Source of the DNA: NVTR01 sp965237505 | Lineage (GTDB): Bacteria; Pseudomonadota; Alphaproteobacteria; Rhodobacterales; Rhodobacteraceae | Assembly (NCBI GenBank): GCA_965237505.1 | Contig: CBDEFR010000004.1 | Span: forward strand, 186,001 to 250,000 | Reading direction: 5' to 3' | Length of the DNA: 64,000 bases | In this document: positions 43,060 through 52,154 of the stretch, piece after piece | Position numbering within the stretch: the stretch's first letter is position 1 | How the letters are laid out: every line of letters starts with the position of its first letter | The notes under the pieces: model-generated | Seen by the model: the letters and a program-made list of their open reading frames with translations, nothing else | Told to the model about the DNA's origin: nothing | Databases searched by the model: none | Program-made: the position numbers and the translations under genes

Positions 43060-43421
43060 CTACGGATGATTACAATGCCTTGCAATTTTACGCGTGAGGG
43101 TTCTGATATGTGCAACGAGTATCCATGCCTGTGAACTTGCGATGGATTTTTCCCAATCTTTGGCCAATCGCCGGCAGCGGTTGAGCCATGCGAAGGTGCG
43201 CTCGACGACCCATCTTCTGGGAATGACTTCGAAGCCTTCCGCAGTGTCGAAGCGCTTGACGATCTGGATTGTCCAGTCACCGATGCCTTCAAGAGCGTCG
43301 CGCAGCTTTGGTCCGGCATAACCGCCATCCGCAAAGATATGGCGCAAGTTTGGATGGGAATACCGGATGGATTTCAACACTTCCGGTGCGCCATCACGGT
43401 CTTGAATACCGGCGCTATGCA
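43060..43421 (-). pseudogene. IS5-family transposase, C-terminal part (copy 4)
   Basis: Encodes HSAGIQDRDGAPEVLKSIRY through the second Asp (FADGGYAG) and the Glu (VVERTFAWLNR) to the normal end CNHP. The N-terminal part is at 44836-45324. It was broken only by the IS3-like insertion. Confidence 0.9.
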
Positions 43422-43456
43422 TGTAGCGCACCCGGTTCCTTGGACACAAGTTTGTC

Positions 43457-44362
43457 TCACGCGGCGGGCCTGATTGAGATCGCGGCGTGCCACGCCTGAC
43501 GAGCTTGAGCGGGGCTCAGGTAGCCGTTCTTTTCGACGATCCACTGGGCATTGTAGAGTTCGACGAAGTCGCGGACGGCGTCCCGCAGCTCCGCGATGTT
43601 GCGGTAGATGCGACCATGGATGATCTGTTCCTTCAGCGTGCGATTGAACCGCTCGGCGACGCCGTTGGTCTGGGGCTCGGCGACGAAGGCGTAGGACGGC
43701 TGGATGCCCCAGAACTTGATCTGGTTGGTGAAGTGGTCCGACAGATACTGGGAGCCGTGATCCATCCGCAAGGCCAGCCCCCGAGCCGCGCCGGCCGCGG
43801 TCGAGCCATACAGCCCGGCAAGCCCCATGGAGATCGGCTGCAGGGCGGCGAAGCGGTCGCCGCGCTTGCAGACATGCCAGCCGACACACTCGGCGTTCCA
43901 ATGCTCGACGGCGGTGAAGATCCAGCCCCAGCCGTCGTCCACCGTGAACACCCGAACGCCATCGGTGCCCCACATGAGGTTCGGGGCATGAGTGATGATC
44001 TCACCGTCATGGGGATTGCCGCCACGGCGGCGGCAGCGATGGGGCGAGAGCAGATTGTTCTCGCGCATCAGGCGGAGCACCCGCTTGCGGGCAACCCGGA
44101 TGTCGCGACAGACCCGAAGCCGAGCCCAGACCTTGCGGTAGCCCTCGCCCTCCCAGGGCGATGCCTCCAGGTCGGCTTCGATCGCCACCAGCAGCGCCTG
44201 GTCCGAGATCGCGGGCTTCGGTCCCCGACGCTTTGCCGGCGGCTGCTCGGCGTGCTGGCCGGAGGTCATGGCGTAGAACGAGGAGCGGGCCATGCCCCAG
44301 GCGGCGCAGACCCGCCGCAGGCCGTAGGCCAGACCCGTGCCGGGCGAGGTGGCGGCACTCAT
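43457..44362 (-). CDS. IS3-like OrfB transposase
   Basis: The 301-residue integrase-like protein has an HTH_21 segment (GEGYRKVWARLRVCRDIRVA), Asp in NLMWGTDGVRVFTVDDG, Asp in LRMDHGSQYLSDHFTNQ and Glu in NGVAERFNRTLKEQII. It overlaps the orfA end by 4 bp, so it may be made by coupling and not by frameshift. Intact. Confidence 0.9.
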   Translation of the reverse strand: MSAATSPGTGLAYGLRRVCAAWGMARSSFYAMTSGQHAEQPPAKRRGPKPAISDQALLVAIEADLEASPWEGEGYRKVWARLRVCRDIRVARKRVLRLMRENNLLSPHRCRRRGGNPHDGEIITHAPNLMWGTDGVRVFTVDDGWGWIFTAVEHWNAECVGWHVCKRGDRFAALQPISMGLAGLYGSTAAGAARGLALRMDHGSQYLSDHFTNQIKFWGIQPSYAFVAEPQTNGVAERFNRTLKEQIIHGRIYRNIAELRDAVRDFVELYNAQWIVEKNGYLSPAQARQAWHAAISIRPAA

Positions 44363-44769
44363 CGCCGCGACCTCCGCCGCCCCAAAGGGCCGAAGGTCTC
44401 CGTCTTGGCCTCCAGCAGTTCCACCTGCATGGTCAACTCTCCGATCCGCTTCATGGCGCTATCCAGTTCCGCCTGCACCGGATCGCCCTTGCGTTGCTTG
44501 AGCGAGGCGTCGATCCCGCCGATCGCTTTCTCACGCCACTGCTCGAGCCGGAAGATCTCTACGCCCAACTGGCGCGACAGAAGTTGCTCCGGCTCGTCAC
44601 GCAAAAGCCGCAGAACGACCTCACGCTTGCGCGCCACCGTCCATCGCTGGCCAAGTCCCAGCGGGCCTGCCGGCAAAGCATGGCCTGGGGAAAACGTGGA
44701 CGAGCCAAGCTCGCCCGCATTTACCACAGGCCCATCAACAGCAACTTTCTTCTCAAAATTATCAGTCAT
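44359..44769 (-). CDS. IS3-like OrfA (helix-turn-helix protein)
   Basis: The ATG at 44769 is preceded by AAGGAGGACCGGAAC; the frame is open seven codons further. The product has a helix-turn-helix (KREVVLRLLRDEPEQLLSRQ, LGVEIFRLEQWR) and a coiled-coil-like tail (AMKRIGELTMQVELLEAKTE). It binds the ends of the element. Intact. Confidence 0.87.
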   Translation of the reverse strand: MTDNFEKKVAVDGPVVNAGELGSSTFSPGHALPAGPLGLGQRWTVARKREVVLRLLRDEPEQLLSRQLGVEIFRLEQWREKAIGGIDASLKQRKGDPVQAELDSAMKRIGELTMQVELLEAKTETFGPLGRRRSRR

Positions 44770-44835
44770 GTTCCGGTCCTCCTTGGACACTTCGATTAAG
44801 CCAATTCTGTGTCCAAGGAAATCGGGTCCGTCTCA

Positions 44836-45324
44836 ACCGGCGCTATGCACGACCAACCCAACCATAAACCCGAGCGTGTCGGTGACAATGTGGCGCTTGC
44901 GGCCCTTGGTTTTCTTGCCCGCGTCATAGCCCGAAATGCCACCGCTTTCCGTTGTTTTTATGGTCTGGCTATCAATGACACCAGCGGTGGGGCCGGGCTT
45001 CTTGCCATGAAACTCGCGCGCCGTCGCCACCAGAAAATGGCTGATCACTTCAAAGATGCCATCGTTGCGCCAGCCATAGAAATAGTAGCGCACGGTGGAC
45101 ACTGGCGGGAAATCATTGGGCAGCATACGCCACGCACACCCGGCGCTGGCGATGTACAAAATGGCATCCAGAACATCGCGCATCGCCGTGCTGCGCGGAC
45201 GACCAGTTGTTTTAGGCGGCGGCAGGAATGGCGCGATCAAACCCCATTCCTGATCAGTTAAATCGCTTGCATAGCGTCCCGAATGCCGTTCATATCGGGC
45301 GCGAGTGGTTTCCGTCCAGGCCAT
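44836..45324 (-). pseudogene. IS5-family transposase, N-terminal part (copy 4)
   Basis: Encodes MAWTETTRARYERHSGRYAS through Asp in GVIDSQTIKTTESGG to GFMVGLVVHSAG, where the 14-bp duplication of the IS3-like element begins. Confidence 0.9.
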
Positions 45325-45402
45325 TGTGATCTCCCTCGAATCTTATCAATCCGATTGAATCACAACTCGCTGAAATCACTCAATTAGTTTTGGATCAGAC
45401 AC

Positions 45403-45690
45403 TTAGCGAGGCTCCAACCAGGACATGATCAATTCTTCTCGTGTCGAAATGGGCTGTGCTTCCGCTGTCCTCTGGATTGCCCAGCCATGTCCACGGGTCA
45501 AAAAACCCGTCCAGTGTCGAAACGCGCCCACCCTCCATCGATTTTGGGCCCACGAATGTGTCATTTACTGGCGTTTCAACCCCGTTGTTCAGATCACCCA
45601 TCATAATCACGTCCCTCGGCATAGGTGGCATCGCGGTATCGTTGATCCAGTGATCGTCAATAATCTCGGGATTGCCACACCATCCCGCCT
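45403..45690 (-). pseudogene. Endonuclease/exonuclease/phosphatase gene, 5' remnant
   Basis: Encodes EIIDDHWINDTAMPPMP, VIMMGDLNNGVETPVND (the GDxN catalytic motif of EEP enzymes) and HFDTRRIDHVLVGASL, then TAA and the IS5. Together with 42951-43042 it makes the C-terminal half of an EEP enzyme that would hydrolyse nucleic acid, phosphoinositide or another phosphodiester. The N-terminal half was replaced by an IS630 fragment at about 45690, so the gene had been broken before or independently of IS5. Confidence 0.82.
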
Positions 45691-45926
45691 TTCCAGTCGA
45701 GCATCTCCAACTCATCCCAACCGCCGGACCGGTAATGCTTGTGCCAGTTTCGCACGGTATCATCGTCCAGATAAAGCGCCTTGCCGACGGTCGCGCAGAT
45801 CCAGCCATCATCCAGCAGCAAGACCGCATTGGCGCGCCGCGCAACCCCATGGCCCTCGCTCGGGCGAAGCACGATCTGCTCCAGTTCGTCGCGTTGACAA
45901 GGGCTGAGGAATTTTGCCTGGATCAT
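45691..45926 (-). pseudogene. IS630-family transposase N-terminal fragment
   Basis: Encodes LSPCQRDELEQIVLRPSEGH, RRANAVLLLDDGWICATVGK and DDDTVRNWHKHYRSGGWDEL, the helix-turn-helix region of IS630 transposases (a type with its own small N-terminal domain). The frame runs on into the EEP remnant. No catalytic domain is left. Confidence 0.75.
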
Positions 45927-46152
45927 GCCAGGAACAGAATCTTTTCAGCAAAATCAGTCAACACCTATTTCGGATTTCCAAGGACTCCCAGTATAACTAC
46001 ATTCGTTGGGGAATGGTCGAACGCTGACCGGGCAAAGTAAAAGGAAATCAACGATCTAAATATGCGAGCGGTAACATTGCGCGTGAATTCGATCTTCTAG
46101 GAGTGCTGCTGCCTGATATCAGTACCCCTACGGCCATAAGCATTTTCGCGGG

Positions 46153-47127
46153 TTAGAAAGGCTTTGAAAAGGTAGTGTCAAATCCCTCGGTTATGGGCGA
46201 ATCCAACGCTTGTAAATTCCTTTCCAGCGACCGTGTTTTTGCTGTTCCCAGTAAAATACTTGCCGCCAGCGGATGACGTTTTGCATAGTGAAGCGCCGCT
46301 GTTGCGAGCGGCAGGCCCAGTGATTCCGCGCGTTCCTGTAGCGCTGTAACTTGCTGGCAAATAGCGGCAGATGCCGGCGCATAATCAAATTTGGCTCCGT
46401 CCAGCGGTCCGGTGGCAAGAATGCCAGAATTGAAAATCCCGCCCAGTACGAGACTTGTCCCCGCTCCCCGACATGTTTCAACCAGCGCATCCTCAGCCGA
46501 GCGATCCAGCAGCGTCAGCCGCCCAGCCAAAAGAATGACATCAATCGGGCCGTGGTTCATCACATCCAGACAAACCTGATTTTCGTTGACACCCAGGCCA
46601 AACGCGCCGATCCGTCCCTTTTCCTTCAGATGCACCAGACGGTCGTACCCTGAACCCAGAAATGCCTCAATGTGCCCGGTGTTGGCTGCCCCGTGGGTAC
46701 AGGTGCCGATATCGTGGACATAGGCGATATCCACACGAGTCACACCCAATAGCTGGCAGCTATGATCCAACGATGCCTCTATTCCATCACCGGAATAATC
46801 ATAGGCAACCGCATTTGGCAAAGGGTCTACGAAGCCATCGGCCTCAGCCATGCTGGCGCCTGGTGACAGCAGCCGGCCGACTTTGGTGGAGATTGCAAAT
46901 TCTTCCCTGGCTTTATTTCTCAGAAACAGACCAAGCCGTTGTTCCGACAAACCGCGACCATAATGCGGAGCAGTGTCAAAATATCGGATACCGGCCATCC
47001 AAGCGGCGTTGAGCACTTCTTGGACCTGGGCATCACTTACGGTGCGATAAAGATTACCGATGCTGGCGCAACCAAAAGAGATATCGGTCACATAGACATT
47101 CGTTTGCCCAATTCTATTGGATTTCAC
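46153..47127 (-). CDS. Aldo/keto reductase, probable L-fucose dehydrogenase
   Basis: The 324-residue aldo/keto reductase has Asp and catalytic Tyr in YFDTAPHYGRGLSEQRLG, Lys in FAISTKVGRLL and the His in IAYVHDIGTC. The sequence follows the D-threo-aldose 1-dehydrogenase/L-fucose dehydrogenase branch, whose reaction oxidises L-fucose to the lactone with NAD(P)+. It is the last gene of the leftward fucose operon and overlaps the dehydratase gene by 4 bp. The context (all other oxidative fucose enzymes) is the main support for the substrate. Intact. Confidence 0.85.
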   Translation of the reverse strand: MKSNRIGQTNVYVTDISFGCASIGNLYRTVSDAQVQEVLNAAWMAGIRYFDTAPHYGRGLSEQRLGLFLRNKAREEFAISTKVGRLLSPGASMAEADGFVDPLPNAVAYDYSGDGIEASLDHSCQLLGVTRVDIAYVHDIGTCTHGAANTGHIEAFLGSGYDRLVHLKEKGRIGAFGLGVNENQVCLDVMNHGPIDVILLAGRLTLLDRSAEDALVETCRGAGTSLVLGGIFNSGILATGPLDGAKFDYAPASAAICQQVTALQERAESLGLPLATAALHYAKRHPLAASILLGTAKTRSLERNLQALDSPITEGFDTTFSKPF

Positions 47128-48433
47128 GACACGCCCATACGAATTCCCCCGGCATCCTGTTCGCCTCTGAACAGAAAATCCGCAAAGGTTGCAGGCTTGA
47201 TTTCAATCGAAAACCCAGCAGCGCTCGGCACTTGATAGGCGCCATTTTCGACGATGCACGGGTCTTTGAAATGCTCGTGCAAATGATCGACAAATTCAAT
47301 TCGCCGATCGTCCTTTTGGCCGGAAATCGCGACGAAGTCGATCATCGACATATGTTGCACATACTCGCAAAGCCCCACCCCGCCCGCATGAGGCCAAACC
47401 GGTAAATCGAATTTTGCCGCCATCAACAACACAGCCAGAACTTCATTCAGCCCGCCCATTCGGCAGCTATCAATCTGAACGATGTCAATTGCGCCTTCCT
47501 TGATGAATTGTTTGAACATGATCCGGTTCTGGCACATCTCGCCGGTCGCGACTTTGACTGGCCTGACTGCGGACCGGATGGTTTTGTGGCCCATGACATC
47601 GTCAGGGCTTGTTGGCTCTTCGATAAAGAAAGGGCGCGCAAATTTTAGCGCGTTGATCCAGTCAATCGCCTGATCCACTTCCCAGACCTGATTAGCATCA
47701 ATCATTATGGTCATGTCCGGGCCCAAAACTTCACGGGCAATGGTCAAGCGGCGGATATCATCATCAAGATCACGGCCGACTTTGAATTTAGTATGGGTGA
47801 ACCCGGCGTCCTTCGCCTCGCGGCAAAGGCGGCGCAGTTTATCGTCAGAATACCCTAGCCAACCTGCCGAAGTCGTGTAACAGGGGTATCCTTCTGCGTT
47901 CAGGCGTGCAATCCGGTCAGCCTTTCCGTGTGCTGCTTTGCGCAACAGTTCCAGTGCTTCGTCAGGGTGATGGCATCGGTCAGATACCGAAAATCGACCT
48001 GTCCAACGATTTCTTCAGGCGACATTTCGGCGACCAATCGCCAGACCGGTTTTTCGACCTGCTTGGCCCACAAATCCCATACGGCATTCACCACCGCGCC
48101 GGTGGCAAGATGGATCGCGCCCTTGTCAGGCCCTATCCAGCGAAGCTGGCTGTCGCCAGTGATGTAGCGCCAGAACCGGCCCATATCCTCGGTGATCCAG
48201 TCCAACTCCAGTCCCGTGACCAAAGCGCCGAGGGCTTCTATTGCCGCAATGCAGATTTCGTTGCCCCGCCCGATTGTGAAGGTCAGACCATGCCCTTCAA
48301 TTGCGCTATCCGTTTGCAAAACAACATAGGCAGCCGAGTAGTCCGGGTCTGGGTTCATCGCATCCGAGCCATCAAGGCCGTCAGATGTCGGAAATCGCAA
48401 ATCGTATGTGCGCAGGCCGGTTATCCGGGTCAT
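47124..48433 (-). pseudogene. L-fuconate dehydratase, one-base frameshift
   Basis: An enolase-superfamily enzyme, with the fuconate-dehydratase N-terminus LRTYDLRFPTSDGLDGSDAM and FTIGRGNEICIAAIEAL. Catalytic residues include the Lys in HTKFKVGRDL, metal ligands in MIDANQVWEV, FFIEEPTSPDD and ATGEMCQNRIMFK, and the His in PVWPHAGGVGLCE. It converts L-fuconate to 2-keto-3-deoxy-L-fuconate. The frame breaks at GGG 47965-47967 (minus strand ATCACCCTGAC, where one more C gives DAITPDEALELLRKAAHG). Everything on both sides is intact, so the lesion is either recent or a sequencing error. It overlaps its neighbours on both sides. Confidence 0.9.
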
Positions 48434-49275
48434 TGACTGGCCACCACGGTCTGACGCTGCACACCAAGGCCGGCAATCCCAAGTTCCATCACATCGCCGG
48501 GTTTAAGATATGTTTCGGGGTTTTGGCCCATGCCCACACCTGGGGGCGTCCCTGTTGAAATCACGTCCCCCGGCTGCAAAGACATGAATTGCGACAAATG
48601 GGAAATGACGCAGGCGACACCAAAGTGCATCGTCTTTGTAGATCCATTCTGATACCGATGCCCGTTCACCTCAAGGTACATCGATAAATTCTGCGGGTTC
48701 TCGATCTCATCCCGCGTTACCAGCCAGGGGCCAATCGGCCCGAACGTATCGGCTGACTTGCCCTTTACCCATTGTCCTGAACGATGCAACTGAAAATCCC
48801 GTTCGCTCAGGTCATTCACAACACAATAGCCAGCAACGTGATCCAGCGCCCGAGCTTCAGAGACGTATTTGGTCGCAGTGCCGATGACCACGCCCAATTC
48901 GACCTCCCAATCGGTTTTGACCGAGCCGCGCGGGATCTCAACGTGGTCATCGGGACCCATGATGGCTGAAGTTGCCTTAAAGAAAACCACCGGTTCTTCG
49001 GGCAACGACATTCCGCTTTCAGCAGCGTGATCCGCGTAATTCAATCCGATGCTAATGAACTTGCCGACATTTCCGACGCAAGCGCCAAGTCGGGTGGACG
49101 GATCAACCGTCGGCAGGCTGGAAATGGCGATGTCGCGCAGGGCAGCAATCGCAGTGTCAGACAGCGTGTCCCCGCCAATGTCATGGATATGCCCGGACAG
49201 ATCACGAATGTGACCTTCAGCGTCCAAAAGCCCGGGTTTTTCCGCACCATGCGACCCGTGTCGAAGCAGTTTCAT
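48430..49275 (-). CDS. Fumarylacetoacetate hydrolase family protein, probable 2,4-diketo-3-deoxy-L-fuconate hydrolase
   Basis: The 281-residue FAH-family protein has metal-binding Glu/Asp residues in KTDWEVELGVVIG and VVNDLSERDFQLHRSGQW, and the conserved GPWLVTRDEIENPQNL and LQPGDVISTGTPPGVGMG. In the oxidative fucose pathway this family cleaves 2,4-diketo-3-deoxy-L-fuconate to pyruvate and L-lactate. The gene follows the dehydrogenase gene at 18 bp and overlaps the dehydratase gene. Intact. Confidence 0.88.
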   Translation of the reverse strand: MKLLRHGSHGAEKPGLLDAEGHIRDLSGHIHDIGGDTLSDTAIAALRDIAISSLPTVDPSTRLGACVGNVGKFISIGLNYADHAAESGMSLPEEPVVFFKATSAIMGPDDHVEIPRGSVKTDWEVELGVVIGTATKYVSEARALDHVAGYCVVNDLSERDFQLHRSGQWVKGKSADTFGPIGPWLVTRDEIENPQNLSMYLEVNGHRYQNGSTKTMHFGVACVISHLSQFMSLQPGDVISTGTPPGVGMGQNPETYLKPGDVMELGIAGLGVQRQTVVASQ

Positions 49276-49293
49276 TGGTTTTTCCTTCAGATA

Positions 49294-50043
49294 TCAGACA
49301 GACCAGCCGCCATCGATGGCGTGGGTTTGACCGGTGGTAAAGGCGCTGTCGTCGCTGGCCAGATAAAGCGCCAGGGCGGCAATCTCTTCGGCTGTACCAA
49401 GCCGCCCCATTGGCTGGCGTTTGACGAAATCCTTCATCGCCCGTTCGTAATTCCCGGTCGCCCGAAGCCGGTCATGCAGGCTGGGGCTGTCTACAGTGCC
49501 GGGACAGATGGCGTTGCAGCGAATGCCATTGGAGACAAAATCCGCGGCAATAGCCTTGGTCATGCCGATCACCGCTGCCTTTGAAGCGCAGTATATAAAG
49601 CGGTTTGGCACGCCTTTCAACGACGAAGCCACGGATGCCATATTGATGATCGACCCACCGCCATTTTCCAGCATTGCTGGCAGTACCAATTTTGACAAGC
49701 GGTACATGGCTTTGACGTTCAGTTCGAAACTGAAGTCCCAGTCGGTCTCGTCACAGTCCAGAATTGAACCTGCCGCGACATAACCTGCGCAATTGAAAAG
49801 CACATCCAATGTGCCTGCATTTGCTACAACTTCTGCAACGGCGACGGCGTCGGTCACATCCATCTTGACAGCTGTGACACCTTTGATTTTGTCAAGTTCA
49901 GCTAGTGAGGTTTGGTTGATATCACAGGCTATCACCTGGGCATCGTGGGCGGCAAACAGTTCAACCGATGCCCGGCCAATTCCCTGCCCGGCAGCTGTTA
50001 TCAGCGCTTTTGTCCCAACAAGACGGGGCGTTGTCACGTCCAT
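49294..50043 (-). CDS. SDR-family dehydrogenase, probable 2-keto-3-deoxy-L-fuconate dehydrogenase
   Basis: This 249-residue classical short-chain dehydrogenase has the cofactor motif TAAGQGIG (residues about 15-22), NCAG (NAG-like), catalytic Ser region INMASVASSLKG and YCASK (Tyr-xxx-Lys), and a C-terminus ending DGGWSV. In this pathway it oxidises 2-keto-3-deoxy-L-fuconate with NAD+. First gene of the leftward operon, 99 bp from the divergent IclR gene. Ribosome site AAGGAGATTCTG before the ATG at 50043. Intact. Confidence 0.9.
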   Translation of the reverse strand: MDVTTPRLVGTKALITAAGQGIGRASVELFAAHDAQVIACDINQTSLAELDKIKGVTAVKMDVTDAVAVAEVVANAGTLDVLFNCAGYVAAGSILDCDETDWDFSFELNVKAMYRLSKLVLPAMLENGGGSIINMASVASSLKGVPNRFIYCASKAAVIGMTKAIAADFVSNGIRCNAICPGTVDSPSLHDRLRATGNYERAMKDFVKRQPMGRLGTAEEIAALALYLASDDSAFTTGQTHAIDGGWSV

Positions 50044-50142
50044 CAGAATCTCCTTTTAATTATATATAAAATACTTTTTTATTTGTAAAGCGTCAAAACC
50101 CTGCTATCTACAATAGACTACGGATATCGAAAGTGCCCGACC
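50044..50142. promoter_or_regulatory. Divergent promoter region of the fucose genes
   Basis: This 99-bp AT-rich spacer has a run TTATATATAAAATACTTTT near 50059 and a short inverted repeat CTATctacaATAG at about 50103-50115, a candidate IclR operator. It must drive both the catabolic operon and the regulator. Confidence 0.45.
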
Positions 50143-50925
50143 ATGAGTGACAACCATAAATATCGCGCTCCTGCGCTGGATAAGGGCCTTGATATTCTGG
50201 AGTTGTTGGCAAGCCACGAAAAGCGCCTTGGCCAAAAAGACATCGCAACCGCGCTGGACCGATCGTCCAATGAGATTTACCGAATGCTCAGCACCCTTGT
50301 TCATCGTGGATACGTGGTGCGCAGCGAGGCGGATGAGTTGTATACCCTGTCGCTTAAAATGTTCTCGATGTCGCAGCGCCACCCGCCGATCAGCCGACTG
50401 TTGAGCCATGCCTTGCCGCTAATGCAAAAACTGGTGCAGGAATCTTGGCAATCCTGTCACATCTGCGTCGAAGACAATGGCGACATTGTCGTGGTTGCCT
50501 CAGTTCCGGCACCGGGAAACTGGGGGTTGGCCCTGCGTACCGGATCAGTCATCGGCCTGTGCAATACCGGAACCGGGCGCATCCTCGCTGCATTTAAGGG
50601 CAATGAAGGCGCGGAAAGACTATTTGAAACGCACCGGCTGGCAGCGGGCGAGCCGAAGACAGATAAATCAACGTTTCTTGCCAGTCTTAGCAGCATCCGC
50701 AATCGGGGCTATGAGGTTGCAGATTCAGACACGACCGAAGGTGTCACGAATCTGGCATTTCCGGTATTTGATCTGTTTGGCGCAGCGATTGTTGTTGTAA
50801 ACTGCCCATTCGTAAAGCGTCTTGACGCAATAGAGGTGCCAAATGTTGAGGAAGTTACGCAACTGTATCACACCCTGGCGCAAGATTTGACAGCCTTTTA
50901 TGGCGGGGCCAGGGGAATCGCATGA
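50143..50925 (+). CDS. IclR-family transcriptional regulator, C-terminus altered by ISAs1
   Basis: Residues 1-75 form the IclR winged helix (KGLDILELLASHEKRLGQKD, then SSNEIYRMLSTLVHRGYVV). The rest is the effector-binding domain (VASVPAPGNWGLALRTGSVI, GYEVADSDTTEGVTNLAFPV). It probably represses the divergent fucose operon and the lactonase gene that follows. The ISAs1 copy B begins at 50910 and changes only the last residues: the original end was FYGGAETNVSGGR with a TGA overlapping the lactonase ATG, and now the protein ends FYGGARGIA. The regulator may still fold. Confidence 0.88.
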   Translation: MSDNHKYRAPALDKGLDILELLASHEKRLGQKDIATALDRSSNEIYRMLSTLVHRGYVVRSEADELYTLSLKMFSMSQRHPPISRLLSHALPLMQKLVQESWQSCHICVEDNGDIVVVASVPAPGNWGLALRTGSVIGLCNTGTGRILAAFKGNEGAERLFETHRLAAGEPKTDKSTFLASLSSIRNRGYEVADSDTTEGVTNLAFPVFDLFGAAIVVVNCPFVKRLDAIEVPNVEEVTQLYHTLAQDLTAFYGGARGIA

Positions 50926-52120
50926 AGGTTATGTCCGGAGAATTTGCAGTAAGAACCGATTGTTCCATCCGGCCTTTTTGCGCATGACCCTGAGCGATTT
51001 TTTATCTTTTGCCTTGTTGAGCAGATTCATTGCCATGTGTTTGATGACGGCAAAATTCTTGGGGCCGTGATCCTTACGAACACGGCTGTCATCATCGCGG
51101 AATGTGACGTCGAGCACCCAGTGGAGGCGGTTTTCAATCCCCCAATGGGAGCGTACCGCATGGGCAAAGCGCGGCGCATCTTTCGGTAGAGACGAGATGA
51201 AGTATCGGGTTTGTTGTGTTGTTTTCCCGTTGCTTTCACGGATCGAGACAACGCGACCAATACTGGTCAGGCCCGCCCAACCCGGATGGCGCTCTTGCAG
51301 CCATTCTATGGTGTCACTCTGGGTGTAGGTCCGGGTCTCAATCCGACCTTTATCGCCATCAACAGTCTGTAACGACGCAGTATTTTCATGCTCCCTCTCT
51401 TCAAACCACAGTTTCACATCCTCAAAAAGGCTGCTCTGATTTCCCTTGAGCGCCAGCACGTAGTCGGCCCCCTTGTCGCGGATTTTGCAGGCAATCTGGC
51501 GTTGGCACCCCATCGCGTCCAGCGTCACGATCGCGCCCTCAACGTGGAGCAAATCCAAGAGCAATGGAATGTCCTTGATCTCGTTCTTTTTGTGCGCACT
51601 TGCCCGCTGACCCAGTACCAGACGCAGATCATCACAGTAGGCCGAGATCAAATGCAGAGGTGTTTCACCACCGGCCTTTGACCCGCGCATCGTCTTGCCA
51701 TCGACGGCCACAATCGAGCCTTCAACGCGTCCCGCCAGGCCAGCAGCCCATTGCGCAAAGGCTGTACTGAACTTCTCCGGATCAAGCAGCCGAAACACCG
51801 TTGAAAGCGTGTCATGCGAGGGAATGCCGTGCTCAAAAGGGGCCAATTTGCGCAGAAACTTCAGCTTTTCTTCACCATATTCGACAATATCAACGACACT
51901 CTCGCCGCCCGAGACCACCGCACACAGGCTTAAAAGCAGGATCTCATCAAGCGGGTAAAGCACCTTCGCCTGCTGGCGAGGGTCAGGGATGGCCGAAATA
52001 ACAGATTGAAATGATGTAGTCTTTTCCAAAGCAAGTCCTCCAGATGCGTGTTCTGGTGACATTGAATCAGACGTTGATGCACGTAGCAAACACGGGCCAG
52101 CTATTCATGCGATACCCCTG
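50910..52120 (-). mobile_element. ISAs1-family insertion sequence, copy B
   Basis: 1211 bp with the same ends as copy A, reversed. A perfect 10-bp duplication ATGGCGGGGC lies at 50900-50909 and 52121-52130. It separates the IclR gene from the lactonase gene, which originally overlapped it, so the lactonase is now cut off from its promoter. Confidence 0.94.
50929..52062 (-). CDS. ISAs1-family transposase
   Basis: Identical in protein sequence to copy A (32827-33960), with the same DDE residues (VAVDGKTMRGSK, TLDAMGCQ, HWGIENRLHW). Identity of two copies implies recent transposition. The start is chosen as in copy A. Confidence 0.94.
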   Translation of the reverse strand: MSPEHASGGLALEKTTSFQSVISAIPDPRQQAKVLYPLDEILLLSLCAVVSGGESVVDIVEYGEEKLKFLRKLAPFEHGIPSHDTLSTVFRLLDPEKFSTAFAQWAAGLAGRVEGSIVAVDGKTMRGSKAGGETPLHLISAYCDDLRLVLGQRASAHKKNEIKDIPLLLDLLHVEGAIVTLDAMGCQRQIACKIRDKGADYVLALKGNQSSLFEDVKLWFEEREHENTASLQTVDGDKGRIETRTYTQSDTIEWLQERHPGWAGLTSIGRVVSIRESNGKTTQQTRYFISSLPKDAPRFAHAVRSHWGIENRLHWVLDVTFRDDDSRVRKDHGPKNFAVIKHMAMNLLNKAKDKKSLRVMRKKAGWNNRFLLQILRT

Positions 52121-52154
52121 ATGGCGGGGCTGAAACTAACGTAAGTGGTGGCAG

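Larger units (their letters stand above)
43422..44835 (-). mobile_element. IS3/IS481-superfamily insertion sequence with 14-bp duplication
   Basis: The ends share ACCCGRTTYCTTGGACACA (left from TGTAGCGCACCC, right read back from TGAGACGGACCC). ACCGGCGCTATGCA is present on both sides (43408-43421 and 44836-44849). The two-gene layout resembles IS3, but a 14-bp duplication is longer than IS3 usually makes and closer to IS481, so the family call is open. Confidence 0.8.
43043..45402 (-). mobile_element. IS5-family element (930-bp type), copy 4, interrupted by IS3-like element
   Basis: Same ends as the three other copies. It is split at 43421 by a 1414-bp element with a 14-bp duplication. Removing that insertion restores the transposase coding frame (SAGIQDRDGAPEV), and unlike copies 1 and 3 neither half has a point frameshift. 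Flanking triplets are TAA and TTA. It lies inside an endonuclease/exonuclease/phosphatase gene. Confidence 0.93.
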
